Notes: generated from the sequence alone by a model not told the origin. A DNA stretch of 64,000 nucleotides from Bradyrhizobium sp. BR13661 (GCF_029892425.1 NZ_JARXWB010000019.1:1-64000), one strand, 5' to 3'; positions 24,097 through 34,426 are shown, numbered from the stretch's first letter. A program made the numbers and translations.

Positions 24097-25185
24097 TTAG
24101 AATCCCTCACGAAGCAGCGTCTGCAACTCGGTCTTGTGAAGCTTACCAAGGCCGAGCGTTTCCAACGTTCGGCCGCCTTGGGCAAAGTCCTCGCCGCAGA
24201 TGGCGCCGCCTATGGCCAGAAAGGCCTTGGCAAGTGGTGTGGCGACCCCCGCCACACCGGCCACGGATACCAGCAGCGATAGCCCCAATCGCAAATCCTC
24301 GCGCATGTAGCGGTGCTCGGTTAGCACGATCCTCTCACGCCAGTCTCCGGAATCGGTCAGTCGGTCATGCGAGCCGCGGCCATACATCCACATCTCACCT
24401 TCCTTGGCGTAATGATGGGCGAGTGGAAAATGCGGTGCGCCATATCCTAGCGCCTCGCGTACGGCGATCCGTTCGGTATCAAGCGCGTCAGTCACGCGTC
24501 GGATCGCGGCCTGCGTACCCTCCTTATGAATATCCCACCGCTCGAAATGCTCGATCGGGCCCGCGTTCATGACAATCAAGGGCGGATGGATGATGCAGCC
24601 CGCATTCATCAGCGCGCCGGACAGTGCATCCCCGCAGGGCTCGATCACATCAGGGAATGCGCGTCCAATCACCTCAAGCGCATGTGGTGCCTGATCGAGG
24701 GGGAATACGCCGACCGGCAGCCGTTTGGCGCGGATCGTAATCGCAACTTCGAAGGGCCCGTGCTTGCGGGTAAGCCACGGCAGCGTCCCCGTTTCGGCAA
24801 AGCTCGCCTTGGCGCGATTGCCAGCATTCCGCGCCGCCTGCGCGAAGATCATTGAGCCAAATGTCGCGGGCGGGAGAAACACGACTTGGCCGTCGCGCAG
24901 GTGCGGTGCAAGCTGGCGAGCGATGTCCTGCTGTGCGAAAGCGGGGGCAGGGCAGAGGATCAACTCGACTCCCTTGACCGCTTCGGCGACGTCAGCGGTC
25001 ACCAGCGCCAACTTCACATCGTGGCGACCATTGTGATCCTTAACGAGAATGCGGGAGCCGGCGGTGCGGTGTGCTTCGACTTGCTCTGCGTCGCGACGCC
25101 AGAGTCGGACCTCATGCCCCGACAGCGCAAAATCGCCTGCGGCCGCGAAAGAGCCGTTTCCTCCCCCAAGTACCGCAATCTTCAA
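24097..25185 (-). CDS. NAD/NADP octopine/nopaline dehydrogenase-family oxidoreductase
   Basis: 362 residues. The N-terminal Rossmann motif is VLGGGNGSFAAAGDFALSGHEVRLW. The C-terminal opine-dehydrogenase domain contains NAGCIIHPPLIVMNAG, with the histidine expected in catalysis. Members join or split amino acids and 2-oxoacids by reductive condensation, but many homologues have unknown substrates. The start overlaps the upstream CoA ligase stop by four bases and the stop lies three bases from the next gene. An opine-type enzyme among CoA-thioester genes suggests a nitrogen-containing substrate; that is an inference. Confidence 0.85.
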   Translation of the reverse strand: MKIAVLGGGNGSFAAAGDFALSGHEVRLWRRDAEQVEAHRTAGSRILVKDHNGRHDVKLALVTADVAEAVKGVELILCPAPAFAQQDIARQLAPHLRDGQVVFLPPATFGSMIFAQAARNAGNRAKASFAETGTLPWLTRKHGPFEVAITIRAKRLPVGVFPLDQAPHALEVIGRAFPDVIEPCGDALSGALMNAGCIIHPPLIVMNAGPIEHFERWDIHKEGTQAAIRRVTDALDTERIAVREALGYGAPHFPLAHHYAKEGEMWMYGRGSHDRLTDSGDWRERIVLTEHRYMREDLRLGLSLLVSVAGVAGVATPLAKAFLAIGGAICGEDFAQGGRTLETLGLGKLHKTELQTLLREGF

Positions 25186-26708
25186 GATGCTTCTCCTTGC
25201 GCGCGCGACTGCGCATCACGTTGCTTCAGCAGGAAGTGCTGGACCTTGCCCAGCGCCGTGCGCGGCATGTCCGCGACGAAGATGATGTCGCGTGGAACCT
25301 TGTAGCGGGCGAGCTGGGCCTGAACGTGCGCCTTCAGCTCGTCCGCTTCGATCCGACAGCTCGATCGCCGGATGACATAGGCAATCGGCACCTCGTCCCA
25401 GCGCGGATCCGGCCGGCCGATGACAGCGCATTCGCTGACGTCGGGATGCTCGAGCAGGACGCGCTCGACTTCCGCGGGGTAAACGTTTTCGCCGCCGGAG
25501 ATGATCATGTTCTTCTTGCGATCGCGGACCCAGAAATAGCCATCGGAGTCGCACAGGCCGATATCGCCGGTGCGATACCAGCCGTCATGCAGCGCCTCGC
25601 GCGTCGCATCTGCGTTGCCCCAATATTCGAAGAACACATTGGGCCCGCGCACCGCGATCTCGCCCGGTGTGCCCGCCGGTACCTCGTTGCCAGCTTGATC
25701 GATCACTTTTGCTTCGCAGCACAGGCCGGCGAGCCCGGTCGATCCCATCCGCGACAGGTCGCCGCCAAGGCGGGTATAGACCGCGATGGGGCAGGTTTCC
25801 GTCGAGCCGTAGACCTGGAGCACGGGCACGCCACGGGCGACAAAGCGATCTATCAGATGCGGCGGCACGATCGTCGAGCCGGTCGCGACGGCCTTTAGCG
25901 ACGAGAGATCGGTCGTGGCCCAGGCGGGGTGCTCACTGACGGCCTGGATGATCGCGGGCACCATGACCGTCAGGGTCGGGCGCTCCCGTTCGATGGCCGC
26001 AAGCGTCGCATCCGGGGTGAAGCGGGCGTGGATCGTGACGGTGGCACCAAGCTGAAGCGCCGCAGTCGTCTGAATGTTGAGCCCGCCGACATGGAAGAAC
26101 GGCAGTACCGTGAGCACGTGATCGTCTGACGTCATGTTGTGCATGTGCTGACTCATGACGCCGTTCCAGAAAAGAGCTTCCTGGCGCAGTACCGCGCCTT
26201 TCGGGCGTCCGGTTGTCCCAGACGTGTAGACGATGAGCAGCGGGCAGGAGAGATCGGTATGGGGATTCTGGCTGCTGCCGTCGCCGTATGCCAACAAGCT
26301 TTCGAATGTCGTGCCGCAGGGCGGTGTGAAGTCGAGGCCGACAACAGACGTCCCCGGCGTGAGCTCAGCAAGAACTTCATCAAAAGCCTGATCGAGCACC
26401 AGCACCTTGGCGCCGGCATCGGTGAGGATGAAGAGCTGCTCGGCGACTGCCAGACGCCAGTTCAGCGGCACCAGCATCGCGCCAAGGCGCGCACAGGCAT
26501 AAAGCAGGACCAGATAGTCCGGACGATTCAGGCTCAGGATAGCGACGCGATCGCCGCGGCCGACATTGAATCCCTGTTTCAAAGCCGTGGCAGTTCGCTT
26601 GATACGCGCGGCGAATGCGGCGTAGCTCAGCCGGTTGCCTTCAAAGGCGATGGCTGTCTTGTCTGGCGCGAACGCCGCGTTGCGATCGATCAGACTGCAG
26701 AGGTCCAC
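25182..26708 (-). CDS. AMP-forming acyl/aryl-CoA ligase
   Basis: 508 residues from a GTG at 26706-26708, just after the acyl-CoA dehydrogenase stop; no ATG is well placed. The adenylate-forming motifs are present: VYTSGTTGRPKGAV (P-loop), YGSTETCP, YRTGDIG and DRKKNMIISGGENVYPAEVE, with the C-terminal lysine in PRTALGKVQHF. It activates a carboxylic acid to its CoA thioester with ATP. It lies mid-operon between an acyl-CoA dehydrogenase and an opine-type dehydrogenase. The sequence does not reveal chain length or ring specificity. Confidence 0.9.
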   Translation of the reverse strand: MDLCSLIDRNAAFAPDKTAIAFEGNRLSYAAFAARIKRTATALKQGFNVGRGDRVAILSLNRPDYLVLLYACARLGAMLVPLNWRLAVAEQLFILTDAGAKVLVLDQAFDEVLAELTPGTSVVGLDFTPPCGTTFESLLAYGDGSSQNPHTDLSCPLLIVYTSGTTGRPKGAVLRQEALFWNGVMSQHMHNMTSDDHVLTVLPFFHVGGLNIQTTAALQLGATVTIHARFTPDATLAAIERERPTLTVMVPAIIQAVSEHPAWATTDLSSLKAVATGSTIVPPHLIDRFVARGVPVLQVYGSTETCPIAVYTRLGGDLSRMGSTGLAGLCCEAKVIDQAGNEVPAGTPGEIAVRGPNVFFEYWGNADATREALHDGWYRTGDIGLCDSDGYFWVRDRKKNMIISGGENVYPAEVERVLLEHPDVSECAVIGRPDPRWDEVPIAYVIRRSSCRIEADELKAHVQAQLARYKVPRDIIFVADMPRTALGKVQHFLLKQRDAQSRAQGEAS

Positions 26709-26710
26709 TG

Positions 26711-28000
26711 TCAGTCGTCCATTTCGCCGGCCTCGTACAGCGCTTCGCGGCCGATCCGGTCGAGGCACAACTCGGCCGTCCAGGGCAACATCAGCGACCC
26801 GCAGCGACTGTCGCGATAGATGCGCTCCAGCGGCAGCGATCGCAGCATGGCCTGACCGCCGCAGGTGCGGATCGCGAGCGCCGCGAGCTCATTGGCACCT
26901 TCCATCACCGAATATTGTGCGGCATAGGCGCGCAGCACCTGCTCCTTGCTCGGATTGGCGCATGCTTCGGTGACGGCCTGAAACCAAATCCCCTTGATTT
27001 GCTCCAGCTTGATCTGCATCTGCGCGACCGCGATCTGCTTGGTCGGATACATCCGCCGCTTGACCGGCGGCATGCCCGGAACCTCGCCACGCAGATAACG
27101 CACCGTGAAATCGTAGGCAGCTTGCGCGAGGCCCATATAGGTGGGTGACAAGGTCAGGAACATGTGCGGCCAGCGCATTGCGGCCTGGAAGTAGACGCCG
27201 CGAGGCATCAGGGCCGAATCATCCGGGACGAACACGTCCTTGAACAGCAGCGTCCGCGAGATCGTGCCGCGCATGCCGAGCGGATCCCAGTCGCCGACGA
27301 CCGAGACACCTTGCGACTTAGCGGGAATGGCGAGGTAAAGTGTGTTGCGGCGCGAGGCCTTCTCGCCTTCCTTGATCTCGGTGCAGAGCACGCCGTAATA
27401 GTCGGCGTGACCGGAGAGCGATGCAAAGATCTTCTTGCCGTTGACGATCCAGCCGCCTTCGACAGGCTTTGCTTCCGTGCCGAAGGCAACGCCGCCCGCA
27501 GCTGCTGCACCCCCCTCGGAGAAAGGTTGCGAGTAGATCGCGCCGTCCTCGACGATACGCTTGTAGTGGACCGCGCGTCGCTTTTCGTGCTCCGCGCGGG
27601 TCGCCGCGTCCATGTTGAGATCGTCAGCCAAGGGCCCCGACCACAGCGTCGAGCAGACATGCATGTTCCAGGTCAGAGCGGTCGCGCCGCAATAGCGGCC
27701 GATCTCGGCAGCCGCCAGAGCATAGGTCTGGTAGTTCGCGCCCAAGCCGCCATGCTTCTTGGGTACAGCGATGCCCAGCAATCCGACACGATGTAGGTCG
27801 CGATAGTTCTCGGTCGGAAATATTGCCTCGCGATCGTACTTGGCTGCGCGGCCCGCGAACACGCTCTGTCCGATTTCCCGCGCCTGCGCGATGATGCCGG
27901 CCTGCTCATCGGTCAGGCGAAACGCCACGGGATCGAAGATTGGCGCATCCAGCGCGACATTGCCGGTCGCAGTGATCGTCTCGCTGACTTGCATGGTCAT
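26711..28000 (-). CDS. Acyl-CoA dehydrogenase
   Basis: 429 residues from ATG 27998-28000; a longer frame upstream overlaps the hydrolase gene and is rejected. The family features are GLLGIAVPKKHGGLGANYQTYALAAAEIGRYCGATALTW, YSQPFSEGGAAAAGGVAFGTEA and the C-terminal YSVMEGANELAALAIRTCGGQAMLRSLPLERIYRDSR, which binds FAD. It introduces a double bond next to a CoA thioester. It is the second gene of the minus-strand operon, seven bases after the hydrolase. The partner electron-transfer flavoprotein is not in this window. Confidence 0.9.
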   Translation of the reverse strand: MTMQVSETITATGNVALDAPIFDPVAFRLTDEQAGIIAQAREIGQSVFAGRAAKYDREAIFPTENYRDLHRVGLLGIAVPKKHGGLGANYQTYALAAAEIGRYCGATALTWNMHVCSTLWSGPLADDLNMDAATRAEHEKRRAVHYKRIVEDGAIYSQPFSEGGAAAAGGVAFGTEAKPVEGGWIVNGKKIFASLSGHADYYGVLCTEIKEGEKASRRNTLYLAIPAKSQGVSVVGDWDPLGMRGTISRTLLFKDVFVPDDSALMPRGVYFQAAMRWPHMFLTLSPTYMGLAQAAYDFTVRYLRGEVPGMPPVKRRMYPTKQIAVAQMQIKLEQIKGIWFQAVTEACANPSKEQVLRAYAAQYSVMEGANELAALAIRTCGGQAMLRSLPLERIYRDSRCGSLMLPWTAELCLDRIGREALYEAGEMDD

Positions 28001-28007
28001 TGCGTAG

Positions 28008-28826
28008 TCACCCGTGTTTTGCAACGAAGGGATCGACGAAGTTGGCGAGCGCCTTGTCGAAGGCACCGGGACGTTCAAGGTTGGCGAGATGACCGACACC
28101 GGGGAGTTCGACATATTCGGCCGCGGGAATGTAGGTCGCGGTCTTTGCCATCATCGGCGCCGGCGCATTGTTATCCCTGGAACCGGACAACAGCAGCGTC
28201 GGCACCGCGATATCCTTGAGCGTTTTGCGCTGATCGAAGCCGATCAATGCCAGCATCATGGCGCGATAGCTCGCTTCAGGCACGCTTGCCATGCACTCAC
28301 GCGCGAGCTCCATGCCCTTCGGATCCGGATCGTCGCCGACGAGCTCCTTCACGAGGGAAGGTGCCAGCGACTTCATCGTCTCGCCGCGATCGAGCGGGCC
28401 CAGCCGCGCAGAGATAAACGACTTCTGCCAATCGCCATCAGCCTTGCCGAATGCCGGGCTGGTCTGCGCAAGCACGACCGCGCGCGCCAGTTTCGGCGAT
28501 TGCACCAGCCACTTCTGGACGATCATACCGCCAATGGAGTGGCCGACCAGAATGGGGTTCGCCGCACCGAGTTGATCGGTGAACTGCAGGAGTGCATCAG
28601 CCAGGGCAGCGATACTGACGTTGGGTAAGGGCGCTGATCCTCCATAGCCCGGCATATCCCATGCAATGGCGCGAAAACGATTGCCGAATGTAGCGAGCTG
28701 CTGCCGCCAGGCTCTTGCCGCGCCACCGATGCCATGCAGGAAGATCAGGGGTATTGCGTCCGGGTCGCCCGCGGTTTCATAGGCGAAGCGACCGTCCCCT
28801 GTTATCATTGAAGCAGGTTGCGACAC
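28008..28826 (-). CDS. Alpha/beta-hydrolase
   Basis: 272 residues starting with GTG at 28824-28826. The nucleophile elbow GHSIGG places Ser97. Asp218 (GSRDNNAP) and His246 (GVGHLANLE) complete the triad, and HGIGG at 31-35 supplies the oxyanion hole. Family members include ring-cleavage product hydrolases, 3-oxoadipate enol-lactonases and the N-formylmaleamate deformylase NicD. A NicD-like role would fit the NicX-like gene nearby, but the sequence alone does not decide. It leads the minus-strand operon and faces the SDR/hydratase pair across a shared promoter region. Confidence 0.88.
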   Translation of the reverse strand: MSQPASMITGDGRFAYETAGDPDAIPLIFLHGIGGAARAWRQQLATFGNRFRAIAWDMPGYGGSAPLPNVSIAALADALLQFTDQLGAANPILVGHSIGGMIVQKWLVQSPKLARAVVLAQTSPAFGKADGDWQKSFISARLGPLDRGETMKSLAPSLVKELVGDDPDPKGMELARECMASVPEASYRAMMLALIGFDQRKTLKDIAVPTLLLSGSRDNNAPAPMMAKTATYIPAAEYVELPGVGHLANLERPGAFDKALANFVDPFVAKHG

Positions 28827-28883
28827 GCGACATCCTTTAGCTTGGCCCGGCGATGCTAACAGGCCTGTGGGGGATGGGAAGAG

Positions 28884-28908
28884 ATAATTTTATACTTAAA
28901 GCAATTTT
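28884..28908. promoter_or_regulatory. Putative MarR operator, site 1
   Basis: On the minus strand it reads TTGCTTTAAGTATAAAAT, matching the shared core TTnAAGnnTAAAAT. It lies 58 bases upstream of the hydrolase operon start, in the divergent promoter region. Confidence 0.6.
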
Positions 28909-28965
28909 CGGGCCGGTCCCCTTCGCGACGGCGTTCTCGACCTCGATCGGCGCTTTCGTTGCAAA

Positions 28966-28987
28966 AGCTTGAAGGTTAAAATATATC
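28966..28987. promoter_or_regulatory. Putative MarR operator, site 2
   Basis: GCTTGAAGGTTAAAATATAT on the plus strand carries the core TTGAAGnnTAAAAT. It lies about 36 bases upstream of the SDR start, so it would overlap that promoter. Confidence 0.55.
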
Positions 28988-29022
28988 GGAAGAACGATCA
29001 GCAGATCTAAAGGAGCCAGCGC

Positions 29023-29784
29023 ATGTCCGCACTGTCGCATTCGCCGCACGCGCTGGTGACCGGTGGGGGGCGCGGCATCGGCCGCGCGATCGCGGCGGCT
29101 CTCGTCAGTGGCGGTGCCACAGTGACGGTGCTCGGCCGGAACGCCGCTGTTCTCGACGAAGCGGTCAACTCAGGTGCCGCGCATTTTGCGGCTGTCGCCG
29201 ACGTTTCGGACGAAGCCGCTCTCAAGACCGCCATTGCAGCGGCGCATGCACGAAAGCCGATCGACATCCTGATCGCCAACGCCGGCAGCGCCGAATCCGC
29301 GCCTTTTGCGAAGTCGGACAGTGCTCTCTTTGCGCGTATGATGGACGTCAATTTCATGGGCGTGGTGCACGCCGTTCGCGCAGTGCTGCCGGGGATGAAG
29401 GATCGGCCCTATGGCCGCATTGTTGCAGTTGCATCGACAGCCGGACTCAAGGGCTATGCCTACGTGAGCGCGTACGCGGCCGCAAAGCACGCTGTGGTCG
29501 GTCTCGTGCGTTCGCTCGCACTGGAGATGGCCGCCAGCAATGTGACCGTGAATGCGATATGCCCCGGCTTCACCGACACCGATCTGGTGGCGGGTAGTAT
29601 CGACAACATCATGAAGAAGACCGGGCGAACCCGTGAGCAGGCGATCGCCGAGCTCGCGAAGCACAATCCGCAAGGGCGCCTCATCACGCCGCAGGAAGTG
29701 GCGAATGCTGTGCTGTGGCTATGCAGCAAGGATGCTGGTGCGATCACGGGGCAGGCGATCGCGGTTGCCGGTGGCGAAATCTGA
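29023..29784 (+). CDS. SDR-family oxidoreductase
   Basis: 253 residues of the classical short-chain dehydrogenase type. The nucleotide-binding glycine motif TGGGRGIG lies at residues 13-20, NAG at 86-88, and the catalytic Ser138, Tyr151 and Lys155 (YAAAK) are in place. CPGFTDT lies further on. A clear AAAGGAG site precedes the ATG. It probably oxidises a 3-hydroxyacyl-CoA in the aryl-CoA pathway. The enoyl-CoA hydratase gene follows 43 bases later in the same operon. Confidence 0.92.
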   Translation: MSALSHSPHALVTGGGRGIGRAIAAALVSGGATVTVLGRNAAVLDEAVNSGAAHFAAVADVSDEAALKTAIAAAHARKPIDILIANAGSAESAPFAKSDSALFARMMDVNFMGVVHAVRAVLPGMKDRPYGRIVAVASTAGLKGYAYVSAYAAAKHAVVGLVRSLALEMAASNVTVNAICPGFTDTDLVAGSIDNIMKKTGRTREQAIAELAKHNPQGRLITPQEVANAVLWLCSKDAGAITGQAIAVAGGEI

Positions 29785-29827
29785 CGTGGATGGCGAAAGC
29801 GCGGAATAAGGAAGCTAAGGAGATCGC

Positions 29828-30664
29828 ATGAGTAGACCAGCCAATCCCGTCACCTTGCCGCTCGCGGACTATTCGCCGCAACATTTCCTCCTGGCCGTGG
29901 TCGACGGTGTTGCTACCGTGACGCTCAACCGTCCGGAACGGAAGAATCCGCTGACGTTCGAGAGCTACCGCGAGCTGACTGATTTCTTCCGCGCCTGCGC
30001 GTTTGACGATGCGGTCAAAGCTATCGTCGTCACCGGCGCCGGCGGTAATTTTTCGTCCGGCGGCGACGTGTTCGAGATCATCGGGCCGCTCGTGAAGATG
30101 GACACCAAGGGTCTGACGGCGTTCACGCGGATGACCGGCGATCTCGTCAAGGCGATGCGGGCCTGTCCGCAGCCGATCGTGGCGGCGGTCGAGGGCATTT
30201 GTGCCGGCGCCGGCGCGATCATTGCCATGGCATCTGACATGCGGCTCGCGGCAAGCGGCGCCAAGGTGGCGTTCCTGTTCAACAAGGTCGGTCTTGGCGG
30301 CTGTGACATGGGCGCCTGCGCGATCCTGCCGCGGATCATCGGCCAGTCCCGCGCATCCGAGTTGCTTTACACTGGCCGGTTCATGACAGCGGAGGAGGGC
30401 GAGCGCTGGGGCTTCTTCAGCCGGATCGTTACGCCGGAGCAGGTGCTGCCCCAGGCGCAATTGCTGGCCAAGCAGGTCGCAGAGGGGCCGACTTTCGGCA
30501 ACACCATGACCAAGCGGATGCTGGCCATGGAATGGGCGATGTCGGTGGAAGAGGCGATCGAAGCGGAGGCCGTTGCCCAGGCACTGTGTATGACCACGGC
30601 GGATTTTGAGCGCGCCTTCCACGCCTTCGCCAATAAGGTCAAGCCGGTCTTCAGGGGCGACTGA
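29828..30664 (+). CDS. Enoyl-CoA hydratase/isomerase-family protein
   Basis: 278 residues of the crotonase fold. The oxyanion-hole segments GNFSSGGD (73-80) and GICAGAGA (123-130) are intact. The two glutamates used by classical hydratases appear to be missing: the region aligned to the first reads [11 protein letters not shown], and that of the second [22 protein letters not shown], with Asp160 nearby. So this is a family member with altered chemistry, possibly acting on a cyclic aryl-derived CoA ester. It is co-transcribed with the SDR and precedes the bifunctional monooxygenase/reductase. Confidence 0.85.
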   Translation: MSRPANPVTLPLADYSPQHFLLAVVDGVATVTLNRPERKNPLTFESYRELTDFFRACAFDDAVKAIVVTGAGGNFSSGGDVFEIIGPLVKMDTKGLTAFTRMTGDLVKAMRACPQPIVAAVEGICAGAGAIIAMASDMRLAASGAKVAFLFNKVGLGGCDMGACAILPRIIGQSRASELLYTGRFMTAEEGERWGFFSRIVTPEQVLPQAQLLAKQVAEGPTFGNTMTKRMLAMEWAMSVEEAIEAEAVAQALCMTTADFERAFHAFANKVKPVFRGD

Positions 30665-30709
30665 GCGGCGGCTCTCGGCTGCCACTGCGCAAACGAGGAC
30701 TTGCCAGAA

Positions 30710-30734
30710 ATTATTTTAGGCTTAAAATAGTTTT
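30710..30734. promoter_or_regulatory. Putative MarR operator, site 3
   Basis: On the minus strand it reads CTATTTTAAGCCTAAAATAA, one of the two strongest matches in the set. It lies 29-53 bases upstream of the bifunctional hydroxylase/reductase start. Confidence 0.7.
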
Positions 30735-30762
30735 CATGGCCGGGTGAATTGGCGAGGCTCCC

Positions 30763-33114
30763 ATGAAAGTCGCGATCATCGGTGGTGGACCCGCGGGTCT
30801 CTACGCAGCAATCCTGCTCAAGAAGCAGCAACCGCGCGCCGACATCAGCGTGTATGAGCGCAACCGCGCCGATGATACGTTTGGATTCGGCGTGGTGTTC
30901 TCGGACGCTACGCTCGACAACTTTGAAAAGCACGACCTGCCGAGCTATCGCCGCATCACCCAGGAATTCGCCTATTGGGACGACATCGCCGTGCATTTTC
31001 GCGGCACGGTGCACCGGGTCGGCGGCAACGGCTTTTGCGGTTGCTCGCGGCAAAAACTGCTGCTGATCCTGCAGGAGCGGGCGCGCGAGCTTGACGTCAG
31101 CCTGCATTTCGAAGTCGATATCGACGACGAATCTCGTTTCGCCGATGCAGATCTCATTTTGCTCGCAGATGGCGTCAATAGCCGCTTCAGAGAGAAGCAC
31201 GTCGATCACTTCCAGCCCGAAGTTGACCTCCGCACCAACAAGTTTGCCTGGATGGGCTCAACCAAGCCCCTCGACGCCTTCACCTTCGTCTTCCAGGAGA
31301 CCGAGTGGGGGCCGTTCATCGCCCACGCCTATCAGTACGAGGCCGGGCACTCGACCTGGATTTTCGAGACCGATCCGGAGACGTTCGAGCGTGCGGGGCT
31401 GACGGGGCTGGATGAGACCCAGTCCGCCGCGCGGATGGCTGAGATATTTGGCGGATTCCTCGGCGGGCACAAGCTGCTGACCAACCGTTCGATGTGGCGC
31501 AACTTCCCGATGATTCGCAGCAAGCGCTGGGTCAAGGACAATATGGTCCTGCTCGGCGACGCCAAGGCGAGCGCGCATTTTTCGATTGGCTCGGGCACCA
31601 AGCTTGCGATGGAAGATGCGATTGCGCTGGCCGAAGCCATGGCGAAGGCGCCCGACATCAGGACCGCGCTGGATCTTTATGAGCACGGCCGACGCGAGGA
31701 GGTCGAGAAGACGCAGCACGCAGCCGACGTCTCTCTGGTCTGGTTCGAGCATGTCGATCGCTTCTGGGATTTTGATCCGGTGCAGTTCGCCTTTGGCGTG
31801 ATGACGCGCTCGAAAGCAATCACCTACGATAATCTAAAACTTCGCGCGCCCGATTTCGTCGCCGAGGTCGAGAGGTCATTCGCCAACCAAGTGCGCAGCA
31901 ACGGCTTCGACGTCAGCACCGACAAGCCGATGGTGCCGCTGTTCCAGCCGTTTCGTCTGCGTGAGATGGAGGTCGCCAACCGCGCCGTCATGTCGCCGAT
32001 GTGCATGTACTCGGCGAAAGAGGGCGTCCCTGGTGACTTCCACCTCGTCCATTACGGTTCGCGCGCGATCGGCGGCGCCGGCTTGATCTTCACGGAGATG
32101 ACCTGTGTCAGTCGCGACGCGCGCATCACGCCCGGCTGCGCCGGTCTGTGGAATGACGAGCAAGAAGCGTCCTGGCGTCGCATCGTCGATTTCGTGCACG
32201 GCAACTCGGCTGCAAAAATCTGCCTGCAACTCGGGCATGCCGGCCGCAAGGGCGCGACCAAGCTGATGTGGGATGGCATCGACCGCCCGCTCGACGAAGG
32301 CGGCTGGGACGTGGTCTCGGCATCGCCGCTGCCTTATTTCCCGGATAGCCGGATACCGCGCGAGCTCGACCGCGCCGGGATGAACGCGGTGAGGGATTCC
32401 TTCGTCGCGGCAGCAGAGCGCGGCGAGCGCTGTGGCTTCGACATGCTCGAGCTGCATTGCGCACACGGTTACCTCCTTGCGAGCTTCATTTCACCACTGA
32501 CGAACACCCGCACGGACGAGTATGGCGGCTCGCTTGAGAACCGGATGCGGTTTCCGCTCGAGGTTTTTGAGGCACTGCGGGCGGCATGGCCGAAGCACAA
32601 GCCGATGTCGGTGCGTATTTCCGCCACCGACTGGGCCGATGGCGGCATCACCGGTGACGATGCGGTAGCGATCGCACGCGCGTTCGCCGAGGCTGGCGTC
32701 GATCTGGTCGATGTCTCGACGGGGCAGACTGTGCGCGACGGTCAGCCGGTCTATGGTCGCATGTTCCAGACGCCGTTCTCGGACCAGGTCCGCAACGAGG
32801 CCCGGGTGGCCACCATGTGCGTCGGTAACATCACGACGGCGGACCAGGCCAACACCATTCTGGCCGCTGGCCGGGCCGATCTCGTCGCGCTGGGGCGCCC
32901 GCATCTGGTCGATCCCTTCTTCACCATGAAGGCGGCGGCCTGGTATGGGGCGAATGACGCGTTCTGCCCGCCGCAATATTTGCCCGGCAAAGACCAGATT
33001 TTCCGCAATAGCGTGCGCGATCGGCAGGATCTCGAGGAGCTGAGAATTAAGGCTAAGCCCAAGACCCGGGCCGAGCTCAAGGCGGAGGCTACAAAGCCGC
33101 TTGCGGCCGAGTGA
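30763..33114 (+). CDS. Bifunctional aminobenzoyl-CoA / salicylyl-CoA monooxygenase-reductase
   Basis: 783 residues in two parts. The N-terminal half (about 1-385) is an FAD hydroxylase with [12 protein letters not shown] at residues 5-16 and [25 protein letters not shown]. The C-terminal half (about 390-760) is an Old Yellow Enzyme-type FMN reductase, starting [27 protein letters not shown], with [14 protein letters not shown] and [12 protein letters not shown]. This fusion is known from 2-aminobenzoyl-CoA monooxygenase/reductase, which hydroxylates and then reduces the ring, and from annotated salicylyl-CoA 5-hydroxylases. The nearby aminobenzoate-CoA-ligase-like gene favours the first. A putative MarR operator overlaps its promoter. 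Confidence 0.9.
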   Translation: MKVAIIGGGPAGLYAAILLKKQQPRADISVYERNRADDTFGFGVVFSDATLDNFEKHDLPSYRRITQEFAYWDDIAVHFRGTVHRVGGNGFCGCSRQKLLLILQERARELDVSLHFEVDIDDESRFADADLILLADGVNSRFREKHVDHFQPEVDLRTNKFAWMGSTKPLDAFTFVFQETEWGPFIAHAYQYEAGHSTWIFETDPETFERAGLTGLDETQSAARMAEIFGGFLGGHKLLTNRSMWRNFPMIRSKRWVKDNMVLLGDAKASAHFSIGSGTKLAMEDAIALAEAMAKAPDIRTALDLYEHGRREEVEKTQHAADVSLVWFEHVDRFWDFDPVQFAFGVMTRSKAITYDNLKLRAPDFVAEVERSFANQVRSNGFDVSTDKPMVPLFQPFRLREMEVANRAVMSPMCMYSAKEGVPGDFHLVHYGSRAIGGAGLIFTEMTCVSRDARITPGCAGLWNDEQEASWRRIVDFVHGNSAAKICLQLGHAGRKGATKLMWDGIDRPLDEGGWDVVSASPLPYFPDSRIPRELDRAGMNAVRDSFVAAAERGERCGFDMLELHCAHGYLLASFISPLTNTRTDEYGGSLENRMRFPLEVFEALRAAWPKHKPMSVRISATDWADGGITGDDAVAIARAFAEAGVDLVDVSTGQTVRDGQPVYGRMFQTPFSDQVRNEARVATMCVGNITTADQANTILAAGRADLVALGRPHLVDPFFTMKAAAWYGANDAFCPPQYLPGKDQIFRNSVRDRQDLEELRIKAKPKTRAELKAEATKPLAAE

Positions 33115-33166
33115 CCGACCGTGCGACGTTAACCCATTGCCTGTGTATTGAGTGGAGTTGAGGGCG

Positions 33167-34417
33167 ATGAAGGCGATTATCGTCGGCGGCGGTATCGGTG
33201 GTCTCACCACGGCTTTGATGCTGCGGGCCCGCGGCATTGGCTGCGAGATCTTCGAGCAGTCCGATACGATCCGCGAACTCGGCGTCGGCATCAACACGCT
33301 GCCGCATGCCATGCGTGAGCTCGCCAGCCTCGGCCTGCTGCAAAAGCTCGACGACGTCGCGATCCGCACCGACCAGCTCTACTACCTCAACCGGCATGGC
33401 CAGGAGGTCTGGCGCGAGGCCCGTGGCGTGGACGCTGGCTATGATGTGCCACAATTCTCGATCCACCGCGGCCGCCTCCAGGGCGTGATCCATCGCGCCG
33501 TCGAGGAGCGGCTTGGGACGGAAGCGATTCACACCGGTTGTAGGCTCGGCGCGTTTACCCAGGACGAGGGCGGTGTCACGGCCTATTTCTTCGATCGTGC
33601 CGGCTCGCACATCCACACCGCGCGCGGCGACATCCTGATCGGCGCCGACGGCATCCATTCGCGGGTTCGCGACACGCTGTTCCCGAATGAAGGGCCGCCG
33701 TGCTGGAACGGTCTGATGCTGTGGCGCGGTGCGCGCGATTGGCCGCTGTTCCTCACCGGCAAATCGATGATTGTTGCCGGTGGTCTCAACGCCAAGGTCG
33801 TAGTCTATCCGATCGCTGAGGGTTCGAGCCCGGCGAGCCGCCTCACCAATTGGGCAGTGCTGGTGAAGGTCGGCGAAGGCAATGCTCCGCCGCCGCGGAA
33901 AGAGGACTGGTCACGGCCGGGCCGGCGCGAGGAGCTAATGCCGCATGTCGCACGTTTCTCGGTGCCATACATCGATGTGAAGAGCCTGATCTCCGCAACG
34001 CCCGAATTCTACGAATATCCGACCTGCGATCGCGATCCCTTGCCCTATTGGTCGTCGGGACGCGTCACCCTGCTCGGCGATGCCGCGCATCCGATGTATC
34101 CGGTCGGTTCCAACGGCGCATCGCAGGCGATCCTGGACGCGCGCTGCCTTGCCGACGCGCTGGTGCGGGCCGAGCATCCGCGTCAGGCGCTGATGGAATA
34201 CGAGAAGAAGCGCCTGCCGATGACCGCGGACATCGTCCGCTCCAACCGCCGTGGCGGCCCCGAGGGCGTCATTGATGCCGTCGAGCAACTCGCGCCCGAC
34301 GGCTTCGACAATGTCGACAACGTGCTGAGCTATTCCCAGCGCGAGGCGATCGTGCGTGGCTATGCCACCAAGGCCGGCTTCGCCGCGGTCCCGGGACTCG
34401 CGGCGGTTCGGGCCTGA
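33167..34417 (+). CDS. FAD-dependent aromatic-ring monooxygenase
   Basis: 416 residues of the group A flavoprotein hydroxylases (UbiH/salicylate hydroxylase type). The dinucleotide motif is IIVGGGIGGLTTAL, the DG-type motif is DILIGADGIHSRVRD, and the GD motif is VTLLGDAAHPMYPVGSNGASQAILDA. ATG 33167 follows a GAGTTGAGGG-type site; a GTG five codons earlier is possible. It lies 52 bases after the bifunctional enzyme and is probably in the same operon. It may hydroxylate a free aromatic acid that enters the pathway, but the substrate is not evident. Confidence 0.9.
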   Translation: MKAIIVGGGIGGLTTALMLRARGIGCEIFEQSDTIRELGVGINTLPHAMRELASLGLLQKLDDVAIRTDQLYYLNRHGQEVWREARGVDAGYDVPQFSIHRGRLQGVIHRAVEERLGTEAIHTGCRLGAFTQDEGGVTAYFFDRAGSHIHTARGDILIGADGIHSRVRDTLFPNEGPPCWNGLMLWRGARDWPLFLTGKSMIVAGGLNAKVVVYPIAEGSSPASRLTNWAVLVKVGEGNAPPPRKEDWSRPGRREELMPHVARFSVPYIDVKSLISATPEFYEYPTCDRDPLPYWSSGRVTLLGDAAHPMYPVGSNGASQAILDARCLADALVRAEHPRQALMEYEKKRLPMTADIVRSNRRGGPEGVIDAVEQLAPDGFDNVDNVLSYSQREAIVRGYATKAGFAAVPGLAAVRA

Positions 34418-34426
34418 CGCGAGCCG

